Shown here one piece after another: positions 38,019-49,416 of a DNA stretch of 64,000 nucleotides. Position 1 is the stretch's first letter. Each line of letters opens with the position of its first letter. The stretch is from NCBI GenBank assembly GCA_963920705.1, contig OY987229.1, positions 19,411,728-19,475,727 of the forward strand. Direction: 5' to 3'. A program made the position numbers and the translations under genes. The stretch is from Odiellus spinosus (lineage: Eukaryota; Arthropoda; Arachnida; Opiliones; Phalangiidae). The notes below the pieces were generated by a model. The model did no database searches and was not told the origin of the DNA. It worked only from the letters and a program-made list of their open reading frames with translations.

Positions 38019-39180
38019 TTCTAGACGAAGGAAAAAAAAAAAATGCTCTTCTTAATTTGTCTATATTAATTTCAACCCATTGATATAAATAACAGTTGTT
38101 AAAAGCCACTGCTTTAATTGTTTAACTCGTAAAGGTAACATGAAGTTGCGTTTAGATGATAGCGCGCGATAAATCGAACTTATATAGATTTTAGTAAATG
38201 AATTTTTGAACATTACAATTTGTATCTCATCTTCGAGATGGTTCATTTAGACTTAAAATTCTGTCAATATGCCACAAGGTCAGTCAAACCTTTACAGTGA
38301 CTTCTCTACCCTGGATTGGAACACTACTGCAGGTGTTATTATAATCTCCTGAATAAATTTTTCACCTGTCATACAAATGGAAAATAACTCCACAACCTTG
38401 CTTAGGGTAAAATTTAAGTTATTTAAAGTAACCATTTCCCTAGATAATATATATATATATATTTTAAATATGGTACTTTTCACCTTGAACACGATGGTAT
38501 AGTTCTTAAAGGTCACTACTGAAGGAAAATTTTCAAATAAAATGATTCGAAAACTCTCACTGAGGATGACTCGTCACTTATATAAGTGAACATTAATAAT
38601 CTTCTACTATGCCTAGGCATACATGTTGTTTTTCAAAATGAATTTAAAAACGTAAACAGCTTCACTGAGAATTAAAGAGGAGGCAGAAAATGTTCAAAAC
38701 TTAGCGGCGGTAATTAGCAAACCACATATATGGCCTATGTTTCCTGGGTCAAATTGTACATGGATTAATTAATTAATAATGGATAATTAATCCATGATTA
38801 GAAGCGGCAATCTAACTATTTAGATAGCTTCATCATAAATTCTCGTAATATCACAAGCTTTCTAAGAAATATACTATAGCCTTCAAGCGGAGTTCGCAAT
38901 GACTTTATACTAGTTTGGTTTATCCAACTGCCTCAACTTTCCTATTTTGAAACTTCTCTCGGACTTAGGAAAAGACGGGTGGTGCCGTTTATTTAATGAT
39001 AAAAAAGTCTCTCTCGCTTGAAGTTGGCCATCGTTAAAGATATTTGTTCCACTAAAAGGTGCATGGTAAAGAGGGGGCTTGCGTTTAAATTGGATTAGCT
39101 AGTTTTAGATTTCTTAATGAAGAGATGTTCCCTTACTCTCTATCCTTAGGGAAGCGGATTTTTAATCCATGTTTTCGCCC

Positions 39181-39493
39181 TTAAAGGGAGAATGCAACCT
39201 AACAAGTGATTTCTTTATCGATTCCTTACCTAATTACAAACATGAAGGTCCGGAATTTCTTCCCATTGAAGGGTCAGCGACCAATGATCAAAGCCCAGTC
39301 GTTGAGTCTTCCAATAACACTGACCCATCAATGCGAAAAAATTAAGGATCTCCATGAATCCAACTAAGCCCATTTTCCGGGTATGTTTTAACTTTATTTC
39401 TAGTTAAATATTTGTTTGTAAATTTTTAGGCCTATTTAAACGATAAGGAATCGATAAAAAAATACTCGTTATTAGTCTGAATTCTCCCTTTAA
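39181..39493. mobile_element. Family A MITE, complete copy
   Basis: 313 bp flanked by TTAA on both sides. Termini of about 50 bp are inverted: TTAAAGGGAGAATGCAACCT on the left and TGAATTCTCCCTTTAA on the right, with TTTATCGATTCCTTA inside both arms. The core is also palindromic (GAAGGGTCAGCGACCAAT against ACTGACCCATCAATGCG). TTAA targeting suggests a piggyBac- or Kolobok-type source. Confidence 0.75.
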
Positions 39494-40634
39494 CACCGTA
39501 GTTCTACGGTTCTAACATTTTACACACAGAGTAATTAGTGATTCAACTACCGCGTACTGGTGTTCATGGCAAAAACAACGCGAAGAAACAAAAATTAAGG
39601 TAGAATGTAGATTGACTATACTAGTTACTGTTTTACAAGAAGGAATTATTTTGATACTTTGTAACTTTCTTTCCGACTTATTCTAATTTCAGTCAAGAAA
39701 AATTACTTTTTTTTTTTTTGCTTGGTCATTTGACTTTGCATTTATAGGGCAAAGTTACTAAGACATGAACATGTTCTTAACGACCCGAAACACGTACGAA
39801 TAACTAAATAATAATAATAAATAGTAGCACTCGTAGAAGATTTAAAACGTTAAACTGGCACCCCATTTAACAAATTCATACTTTTAAAACAAAAGTTTTC
39901 AATTATAAATTACCCTTTTGGTAATTTTACCAGATCAACCTTGAATTACCATTAAAAATAATTAAGAACTCTTAATTTCAAAACTTCATAGGAACGTTTA
40001 GTTAATAAACTTTTTTATAAATAATTTTAATAATATCAAGATTCTTGAAAAATTTTCTTCTAATCGCGTATGGTCTCAGGCATGGTGGTTATTTAACATA
40101 CCGTAATACTAAGACATAATTCTGATCGAATGTATTTTACAAGATAGGTATTTCAAAGATAGGTTAATATTTTTATTAAGATTTTATTAAATTGGCTTAC
40201 GTTCCATGGAATTTTGAATTTTTTCGGAAAGATCAACCATTTTCGCGTGATTTATTTTGGAGGTTGTATCGCGAAACTAGCTAGAAATACGAAATAATAT
40301 TTTCATATAAACTCGTATAGCTGTTGTTCTCGCAAGTTGCAGCTGCTAACAGAGTTACAGAGCCCTTGAAAGCCTTCAAACAACTGTTAAGCCCCTTTTT
40401 CAATCAAGTTTTTCAAGCTTCTGCTTTCGCTTTTCTAATGAAGCTTATTTGATCAAATTCATTTAGATATCCGCTTTTTTGTCACATGAAATCTGATGAC
40501 GTAGGTTAAATGAGAAGCTTCATTTATGCTTCAACTTTGATTTGATCCAAATACTCCATTCTTGGCCAATAAAATCTTGATTGAAAACGCGCCTTTACAC
40601 GTTAAAATGTCTCTCTGACACCAAAGAAAATTTA

Positions 40635-40843
40635 GAAAGGGAGTGGAAGGTGGGGTTTGTAATGTAGCGCAACGTCGTCTGCTAAACCTATCTGGCCGGG
40701 CCGATTTCCGGCATGATGCGTTTGTAAGTTATCTAAACCGGAAACTCGCCTGGCCTGAAAGCTCGATATTCAAGGAAGGCGACGACTTGTTTGGGCGTCA
40801 TCACGTTTAGTAGAGTGAAAGAGAGGACCTTCCACTCCCTTTC
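40635..40843. mobile_element. Foldback element
   Basis: GAAAGGGAGTGGAAGGT at 40635-40651 and its perfect inverse ACCTTCCACTCCCTTTC at 40827-40843 bound a 209-bp non-coding segment with a GC-rich centre (GGCCGGGCCGATTTCCGGC). Confidence 0.6.
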
Positions 40844-42137
40844 AAAAGTTTTACTATCGAAATATTTAAATTTGTTTCCCGAAATGTGCTGGACCTCTAT
40901 TTATGGTCAGTAGTTTAATTAATTAGCTGAACTATATGTGCAGGGATCAGCAGGGAGCGGAGTAGGAAATTATTAAGGCAATTTAAAAAGGATGCCTTGT
41001 TTTTTTAGTTTTGGGGATCTACATCCGGTTTTAGTTAATTTCTTGTCCACAAAGGCTCTTAAATGAAAACACTCGTCTATATAAACGCTTATACAAAATT
41101 TCACTCAAAATTATTCAACCGTTTTCTCGGAAAGAAGATTTGAAATTATTTACGTTAATATTTAATATAAGATGAACGTTTCAGTTACACAATTACTTCA
41201 TTAAAACACCTCCAATTATTCTACTTTTAATTAGTGAATATCGTTTACTTTTAGTTCAAGAAAATATATGCCAAATCTGTAGATTCCCCTAATTAATGTA
41301 TGCTAATAATATTTATATACAATTTTTTTACCTTATTTAGGGTTGAAAGTTGTATTTTTTATTATAATTAATTATTTCCTCAAACCCTATTTACTCCAAT
41401 AATTAATCACCAATTGAACAAGATCATTTTGAACCAACACTTACTGATAAAATCGACGTTTCCGGATGTTCCGGCATTCGACAATCTTTATAATATCGAT
41501 TACTAACCCATATCAATTGTAGATTTAATAATATTTTAACATATAGTTAAAAGACATTGCCTTCATTTAAATACTACACTCAATTTTGGTTTCAATTATT
41601 AACAAAACTTTCGCACCACCTAACCAGGCCGGTTACGAGTTTAAAATAAGTTTTTAACAACAATAACCGGTGGTTTTTCACGTCTGAGTACCTCCCAATA
41701 ATTTTATCTAAAAACCATGAGCTGGGACCATGACGGCTGTCGTGGAATCAGTTGAAACATAAGCTTATCTTTTCTCTAAGTACCTATGTATATATGACCT
41801 CTATACGACTGGGTTTTGGCTAGGTGTTTTTTGGTTGGAAAGAAAGTGTTTATCTAGTTTTTTTTGCCCAGCTTAATTTTATTGCACTTTGAAAGGAGGC
41901 GAAAAATACTAAAACCTAGGAGAAGATCATTACCATTATTAAAGGGAGAATAACACAATTTTGGGAACATGTTTTCTTTATTTTTAGATGGACTGTAAAT
42001 CCCACGGCAGAGCCTCCTATAATTTTTTTTAAAATACCACGTGGTATTGTCATTGACGTCACACCTTGGGGGTAAGGTACTCTGACGATGACAGTATATT
42101 CTCGTGAATTCTGGTACAGGATACCGTTGCTTTTGTG

Positions 42138-42660
42138 AAAATATTTAATCCAGGAAGTCCCCCCCCCTTTAATTTTATCGTTAATCATATTTTTCTTACA
42201 TTATATACTTCATCAGATGGAAAAATTAATTTTATATATTTGCAGAAGCCGATGAAACCCTCCTTTGAAGTCTACTACTCCAATGTTCCATATAGCGCTC
42301 CTCTCTGTATGGGTAAAATTCCCAATTTTACGAGTTAGAAGGGGTCCTAATTCATCCCCCCTGTCTACGGAAAATTGGAAATTCTCTCTCTCCACAAACG
42401 ACGACGTTTTTGGACGAACTCCAAGGCTGCTAGAGATATTCGCTGGACGAACTCCCGCTCCGAAAACATCTACCGTTAGGAGGAGTACGAATCGCGCCTT
42501 TTGAGAATAACCCATACAGAGAGGGGTAGACAAGACCCGGGAGTAATGGACTTCAAAGGAGGGTTTCATCGGCTTCTGATATTTGTGACATTATAATTTA
42601 AAACGAACTTCAACCAAAATTGTAGAATTTTGAATGGTGACAGCATCAGTTTAAATTTCC
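42138..42660. mobile_element. Repeat family B, copy 2, carrying a nested element
   Basis: Starts AATATTTAATCCAGGAAGTCC-like sequence and ends GTGACAGCATCAGTTTAAA, matching the copies at 35201 and 55550. It is interrupted by the CAGA-terminal element at 42243-42578. Confidence 0.55.
42243..42578. mobile_element. CAGA-terminal MITE with 7-bp target duplication (copy 1)
   Basis: 336 bp. The arm CAGAAGCCGATGAAACCCTC at the left and its inverse GAGGGTTTCATCGGCTTCTG at the right extend to about 65-70 bp of inverted repeat. It is flanked by identical ATATTTG (42236-42242 and 42579-42585). The CAG terminus and 7-bp duplication suggest a hAT- or P-like source. The ORFs inside are artefacts of the palindrome. 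Confidence 0.75.
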
Positions 42661-43467
42661 CAAGCGAAAGAGATTTCATCTCAGTTTCCATCTTTGATCG
42701 ATTAAATCGTGGTTAAATTAAATTTAATATTATTACCGATCTATTTACAATCAAAATTAGATTAAATTAGATCTAAATAACCATATTATATCTGTTTAAA
42801 TTATGCTCTGAGTCTGAAACGACTAATACAAGACCCCAAAAGAAAGGAAAGTCTAGATAAAGTTAAGTCAGAAGGATTTGTCGAAAAAATTTAACCGACT
42901 AAAAACTATATTCGAATGAGTTTATTATCATGTTTACAAAAAGAAGTATAGAAAATCTATCTTAGAGAGGAAAGATTATTGAATAATCGAAATTTTCATT
43001 TTATGGCTACCATAATTACTTTCTAATGAACTTGGATAATTACTCGAAGCTTAAATCTGTACGTTATGCTAACTGAAACAAAAAAATGGATTAGTTTTAC
43101 GCTTAAAGCCATTATGTCTGGAAAATCAATAGATTTGAAAATAAGGTCAAAACTAAATAAGATTAAATTATATATGTGATATATGATAGCAAAAGAAACC
43201 CCTGTATCGAAGCTTATTCCTCATTCGCTTACAGATTTTATGGAAAACTTTGGTTGAACAATGTTTTCAAAATTATAAATTAACGCTTATCTATTAATTC
43301 ATTTTTGATAAGGGAAGTCTCTTAAAATGTCAGAGAAGGTTCAAACAGAAGCAAATTATATTACGCTGCTGTTTTAAGCAAGGCTCCTTTGTGTAAGAAG
43401 GATATGAAGCAGATGCAGCTAGGATCTCTAACTGTAAACGGGGCGGGAGAGAAAAAATTAGTAGCAT

Positions 43468-43885
43468 CAGAGGTTTATAATAACCCCCTTCGGGGGGAAG
43501 TATGAAAGCCCCTATACTACCAATGCTAAAAATCACGAACAACAAGAGCCCGCTGCTGACTATCTAGGTCACTAGCTCGCGCTGGACTTCTCAATGTCGC
43601 TACTCTAGTAAATGGTCTTTGTATAAACAAGACGGCTCGATTTGTGTTTAGAACTTCCTGTCTCAGGAGTCAGGCTGTTTGTTAAAATGGAGTCGAAGGT
43701 TGACTTCAGCTCTCAAGTTCCAGAAGTGTGCGTAGGGAAACTTTAGTGAGGTTCAAAGTGGTGTAACTATTTTTTGGGAGTAAAGCGGTGAGTCGATCCG
43801 CCGCGATTTACGCCGGGCACTTGTTGTTCGTCGATTTTGCCTACCTTTCATACTTCCCCCCGAAGGGGGTTATTATATACCTCTG
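43468..43885. mobile_element. CAGA-terminal MITE with 7-bp target duplication (copy 2)
   Basis: 418 bp. The termini CAGAGGTTTATAATAACCCC and the inverse GGGGTTATTATATACCTCTG continue to about 40 bp of inverted repeat (CTTCGGGGGGAAGTATGAAAG region). It is flanked by identical GTAGCAT (43461-43467 and 43886-43892). The GC-richer interior has no coding capacity. Confidence 0.8.
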
Positions 43886-44406
43886 GTAGCATTCAATATT
43901 ACGAGATTCTATCGTCTCCAAGGCCAAATCCAAACTGCGCTTTCCTGCTTGGATTAATTAATAGTGCCCTGGGAAGCTGTTTATTAATCCATGTTTCCTG
44001 TTTACACAGAGACCAATCAACTAGTGTTGAGGATATAGCTATAAACCTTTAATACAACTGTCGAAACTAAATTCATTTCACATTTTATTATAAATATTAT
44101 AATTATTATTATTAAAATCGCAAAACAATAAATTAAAGTTCATGTTAAAAGGAACTAACCGGGCGGAGAAAGAACTGTTCTGAACTGAATTTAAAGGTCT
44201 AGAAAGAAAGTGAGGAGGGAGGGGGGAAAAACAATCCATGGGTTAGCTTTTATTTCGGCTAAAAGGCAAAATACGCTTAACCTAACCCAACAAGCATGAT
44301 CTTCAATGCTCAGTTTTTTTATAATAAATATTTGTTCATAATTTGCATAATGAAAAATGTGTGTCCCAAATAGGCACCTAAAATTTTGACTGTCTTGCCA
44401 TTCTCT

Positions 44407-44705
44407 CTATTGAATCAAGAAGGATCAGATAAGGAGAGGAAAAGTGGGGCTGCGTTGAGTTAGAGAGAGAAGAGCCAACCTCCCACTCGGGTGGAAAGGG
44501 GGGATAGGAAATTCTCGAGGTAAACTGTTGTCACGTGGTCGCTAGCTAGCGCGTCTCATAAAGGATTCGTTTTACCCACGTGACAACAATTTACCACGAA
44601 GCATCTCTACCCCCGTTCTCCCAGAGTGGGAGTTTAGGCCGACGCAGTAGGAGCCGCGCCGTTCCCACTTTTCCTCTCCTTATCTGATCCTTCTTGATTG
44701 AATAG
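44407..44705. mobile_element. 299-bp foldback element
   Basis: Left arm CTATTGAATCAAGAAGGATC continuing AGATAAGGAGAGGAAAAGTGGG is mirrored at the right end. A second inner pair, GGTAAACTGTTGTCACGTGG and CCACGTGACAACAATTTACC, surrounds the centre. No target duplication was seen. Confidence 0.7.
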
Positions 44706-45379
44706 AAAGTTTAAATTATATGGGTGATAAATTTATTAGCCCTGCTGAGTGTATATTAATTTTGACTGCATTCAAACTTATTTATAGTTTAAGTACAATA
44801 CCAATTTCACTAAATTTAATTAAACTAGGGCGCGAAATTGATATTTTTTGACAGATTGTTATGTAACCTAATTTTCTTTCTTAAGTTCAAAGGTCAAATA
44901 TATACTTCTAATGAAAGCAGCCGCCTTATGATCATAAAAAGGGTCGTAAAATATTATACATTTTTCTGAAATTCCCGCGATAACAAAACACTCGAAAAAT
45001 AATATAATGAAAAGATACGATGTGTTAGGTCTAATCTTATCTGCAAAAAGGATTGACCCCCGTAGTTACGTGACACGTACGCCAATCACATTGTCCCAAA
45101 TCTGATATTAACCAATTGGAATATCGCGCTTAAATTATGCTAATTTATTTAAGGGATACTAAAACTGGTTCAAACTTTAGTATTTTAATTTTATTTTAAA
45201 ACGTTTTAATGTTTCTTCTTCATTTGAAAAATTTGATCTAAAACTTATGACCAATCAAAACGTTTAAGCTAAAAGTTTTGCAACTGTCAATCACCGCATT
45301 TTTATAACACACGCGCTAGAGAATAATCCTGTACGCGAAACAGGGTTGCCAGGGGTCATGGAAACCCTTGAATTAGGTG

Positions 45380-45454
45380 GATTAGGCCTATTTAAACGAT
45401 AAGGAATCCAAAAAAAAAAAAAAAAAATAATGTTAGATTGCATTTCCCCTTTAA
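45380..45454. mobile_element. Family A MITE, solo right arm
   Basis: TTTAAACGATAAGGAATCC, an A-run, then GTTAGATTGCATTTCCCCTTTAA: the right terminus of family A without its left partner. Confidence 0.5.
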
Positions 45455-45912
45455 GTATTAATTTAATTTTATTTCATCTCTCGTTTTTAATTGACAGAAT
45501 TTTCGACCCTTATTACGGTATTTTACAATCCAGTCACGTAGAATATGGCTATAGGGCATGATTATTTTCAAAGACATATTTGAAAAATTACTTTTATCCC
45601 ATATAAGACTTAATATTGGGTATTAATCCGCCTTTTATCTTCTAAAGGTCAAATAAAAACTTTCATTTGGTAAAATGTAATTAAAAAAAAAAAAAAAAAA
45701 TTTTAAAGATTTCGACCATGAATAAAATTTGAGCCTTGTAAATTAATAAACGTGGATCCGTCACGCACGAAACATTGACCCTATACAGATAATAAATTAT
45801 ACTTGATTAGAGAAAAAGGTCGATCAAAATTTAAACAAATCCTTTGTCCATAACCAGAATAATCTTACTTAAAGGGATAAAGACGAGTACATGCGCGTTA
45901 TGCGTAAATATT

Positions 45913-46260
45913 TTAAAGGGAGAATGCAACCTAATAACACCTGATTTATTATCGATTACTTATCGTTTAAATAAATATACCAGTAAAAAAATTACAAACA
46001 AATATTAAACTAGAAATAAATTTAAAACTTACCACCAAAATAGGCTTAGCGGGATTCATGGAGATCCTGAATTTCTTCGCATTGAAGGGTCAGTGACCAA
46101 TCGAATTCTATTGGAAGTCTCATTGAGATCTCGTCTTAACGACGTGTCTTTGCTCATTGGTCGCTGACACATCAATGCGAAGAAATTCATTGTATATCCA
46201 CGAATCCAGCTAAGCCTATTTTCGAGGTAAGTTTTAGATTTATTTCTAGTTTATCCCACT
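45913..46260. mobile_element. Family A MITE, copy lacking the right terminus
   Basis: Starts TTAAAGGGAGAATGCAACCT, then TATCGATTACTTATCGTTTAAA. The palindromic core follows: CTTCGCATTGAAGGGTCAGT mirrored by GCTGACACATCAATGCGAAG. The right TTAA end is not recognisable. Confidence 0.6.
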
Positions 46261-48449
46261 CTTAACTATTTTATATATAAATCTTTTGAGTTAAATGATT
46301 CAATGTCTCTAAATTATTTTAATTTTTGTAGCCAGATTGTCTAACGAATTAAATTTTCCCAGGCGCCCTCATTTTAAAACAACCTTTATAGTTAAATCCC
46401 TACAAAACAGCATTCGACGAGTGTAGTGTTTGTTCGTAGATACTTTTCCCGTCTATATGTTTTGATTTGAATATTTTCTCTAATTCTGACAATAACAAAG
46501 GCAGCACTAAAATTTTATTATACTGCTATATACATTAAGGGATTTAGATAAGGTCTTTTATACTACAATAAAATTATTAACGTTTCCGCCTTCAATAAAC
46601 ATTTAGTCCTTCAGTTTTAAAGGGAGCCGGGGGCAAGGCTCTGATCTAAAGGGGTGCAACCAGGAAAGACCAATCCAGGGGATTGCTCCTCCTATGGCTT
46701 CCATGAATTTCATTGGCGTCAGCAATTGCGTTTTATAGAAAATTTAGTCTTTGAAATGACTTTAGCCGCGCAACTTTGATAATTTAAGGAGAATGCACAC
46801 TGAAGTCGCTCAAAAAAATTGCGTACGCTAGAATCTCACGCGATTTCTCAGATTTCATGCGTTTCAAAAGAAATCTGCAGTAAATATCGGGTGTAAAGGT
46901 TGCCCGCTTGTAAAAATAGGGGGATTATCAATTTTTGCAACTGCATAGATGCAACTTGCCAGGTTCGATCTGCGCATGCGCTAATTTCGTGCGAAATGCA
47001 GTTGCGACGTCAGTGGGCATCCAGCTTAACTGTAATTTACCACAAAACAATGCAAATCGATAACTTTTTATATGCCCTTTAAAACTAACCAATCTCTGTT
47101 AATTTACAATTTGTAATCAAAGCTACATTTATAGTCTGCTAAGCCTAACTTCATTTTGATAAGTACTTGTAAAACAGGCAGCTAATCAAACCGCTTTTAA
47201 AAACTCCCGCGTGTTTTGATTGGCTGACATTTGTATCCATGTGTTTATACGAATGAAGGTGTAGCTAGGTTTAGCTGTTCCAGAAATCACAACTTTGCTA
47301 ATTAACCGTAAATTAACGAGAAACGTTTAATATCGTTTTTATCTATAATTTTTAAACAAATATGTTTCTTATCTTCATTACCCCTTTAAAAAAACTTATC
47401 TAAGATGTGTTAGTGACAATCTCAACGTGTTTCATTCATGCTTATATCTCAATTATAGTTTTTTATCTGAAAGATAAACTTAACTATTGCAACAATTATT
47501 TTATATTAGTGTAAAGATGGGGCAAACATAAAAACATGGCAAAAGTCCGACATGTCACGTTCACAGCTAGTGGGTTAACAGCTTGCTTAGTTTACTTGTT
47601 TAAGAATACGTTGATTTTTATCTGATGTTACATTCTCAGTCTCACTTTAATAAAATTTACGCGTGTCCTAGTATGACCCCAGCGATTTTTAATATTTTCT
47701 CCAATTGACCTGTGACCCCTATAAACAAAAAATAAATCGAGGTTTAAAAGTCATAACTCGTTATTTTTTTGAACTCAAGACGGTCAAGTTGATGTTAACC
47801 AGGCCGTTCATCAGGTCAAAACTTTCATAAACTTAAAATTTAGTTTTCGCATCACGTAAAGAAGCCACTAGGTTTTTAAAAATGATTTAAAATTGTAATG
47901 GTCGTTGGTTTTAACTTTGGCGCATTAACTTATTGGGGTTAAAAATTAGTTTCACAAACTCCTCGTGAATATCCAATAGTCAATTTTAGTGTATGTATGA
48001 TGGGAAACCTCTTCATATATAACTTGGATCGAAATCGTGAACATTATTAAAATCAGAAGCGTATAATACTTTTGTTTGAGAGTAAATGTTTCAAAAATCT
48101 AGATTCCCGAGTTTCAGTTAGTGCTTTCAATAGTAATCTTATAATTTTAATCACGTACAAATGCTGAGATATCTGAACAAAACATTAGATTAATTTTGGA
48201 ATTTGGTTCTAAAACAAAAATGAAACAATAAACTTGAAATTTTGGATAATATCGTAGAAATCCCATACGATGTAAGTTATTTACAGAAAACGGTCAGATA
48301 TTAGTTGACTAGCATATTTTGTCCGTGCAGATTTGACTATCGATTGGAAGCACTAGTTTCAAAAACATTTAAGTTGCGTCGTTACGAACTGAAAGGGGAG
48401 TGTAAATATCCCAACCGAGCCCCTACACGTCATTGACGTCACACCCCCT

Positions 48450-48650
48450 CGGGGGTTCATGGAGGTCCTGAATTTCTTTGCATTGATGGATCAGCAACCA
48501 ATCGAATGTTTTTGGAAATTTCATGAAGATCTCGCCTTAAAAACTGGTCTTTTCTCATTGGTCGCTTATCCATCAATTTGAAGAAATTCAGGATCTTAAA
48601 CGATAAATAATCGATAAAAATTTATTGTTAGTAACACACTTGTCCTATTA
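48450..48650. mobile_element. Family A MITE, fragment
   Basis: Core palindrome TTTCTTTGCATTGATGGATC against ATCCATCAATTTGAAGAAAT plus part of the right arm (AAACGATAAATAATCGATAA). Both TTAA ends are missing or decayed. Confidence 0.5.
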
Positions 48651-49281
48651 TACCCTTCTGATAAAACTAAAAATATTCAATATTTTCGAAGCATTGTTTG
48701 GAAACAAGTTATTATTGTAAACAATTGCAGTCTTAAAATACTATGACTTTATAAGTTGTTGAATAACCGGTTTTCTTTAGGAAATATTAGGTCGAATGTT
48801 TCATAAATAAATATCAATTTGAGGGTATATATTCAAGGGGTTTTGCCCAATTGATCGAGTTTCAAATGATCGACAAGGGCTTATAGATAAGATTAGGTTA
48901 GCTTTTTAACTTAAATTTTATTTTGAAGTATTTCACGGTTTTCTGATATCAAAATTTTATAAATTTTAAAAAATTTTAAAATCATATTTTATAGCTGAGA
49001 AATTTTCGTAGGTGTATATTTAAACCTTGTATTGTCGTTGGATATTACAAGGTTACTTGATTTTAATCATCAAGGTTGACTCGAAATACGTGAGATATCT
49101 TTTATATTTGTAATTTCGTATGAGAATAATTTCTTCAAAACAAATCAGGGTTAAATGCTAAATTTAATGGTCGATTTATTACCGTAATAATTTTCCTATT
49201 ATTAAGTTAAGCTTAGTTTTTGTACCCCGCTTTGCAGGAAATAAGTATTTTTGTTTATTAACTATAATCATGGAGAAAAAG

Positions 49282-49416
49282 TTAAAGGCCCCATCTGCTC
49301 AGGAAATTTTCCCCATTTAAAATGCTCTTCCCTTGTGCACACAGCCTAGCCTGTACAATTTGTTATGGTCAACGTCGTCTGCTTTAAAGGGGATTTAAAA
49401 ATCACTGTCACTTTAA
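49282..49416. mobile_element. Family C TTAA element, copy 1
   Basis: TTAAAGGCCCCATCTGCTCA at the left, GTACAATTTGTTATGGTCAA inside, and ends CACTTTAA. The same layout is found at 52800. Confidence 0.45.

Noticed and set aside
42135..42569. Overlapping ORFs on both strands encoding similar peptides (KPSFEV...PLCMG)
   Set aside because: They are the two arms of the inverted-repeat MITE read in opposite directions, not genes.
43686..43701. 16-base match AAAATGGAGTCGAAGG shared with 14670 in the TBC1D22 upstream region
   Set aside because: Could hint at promoter capture by the MITE, but the flanks do not align, so chance is likely.
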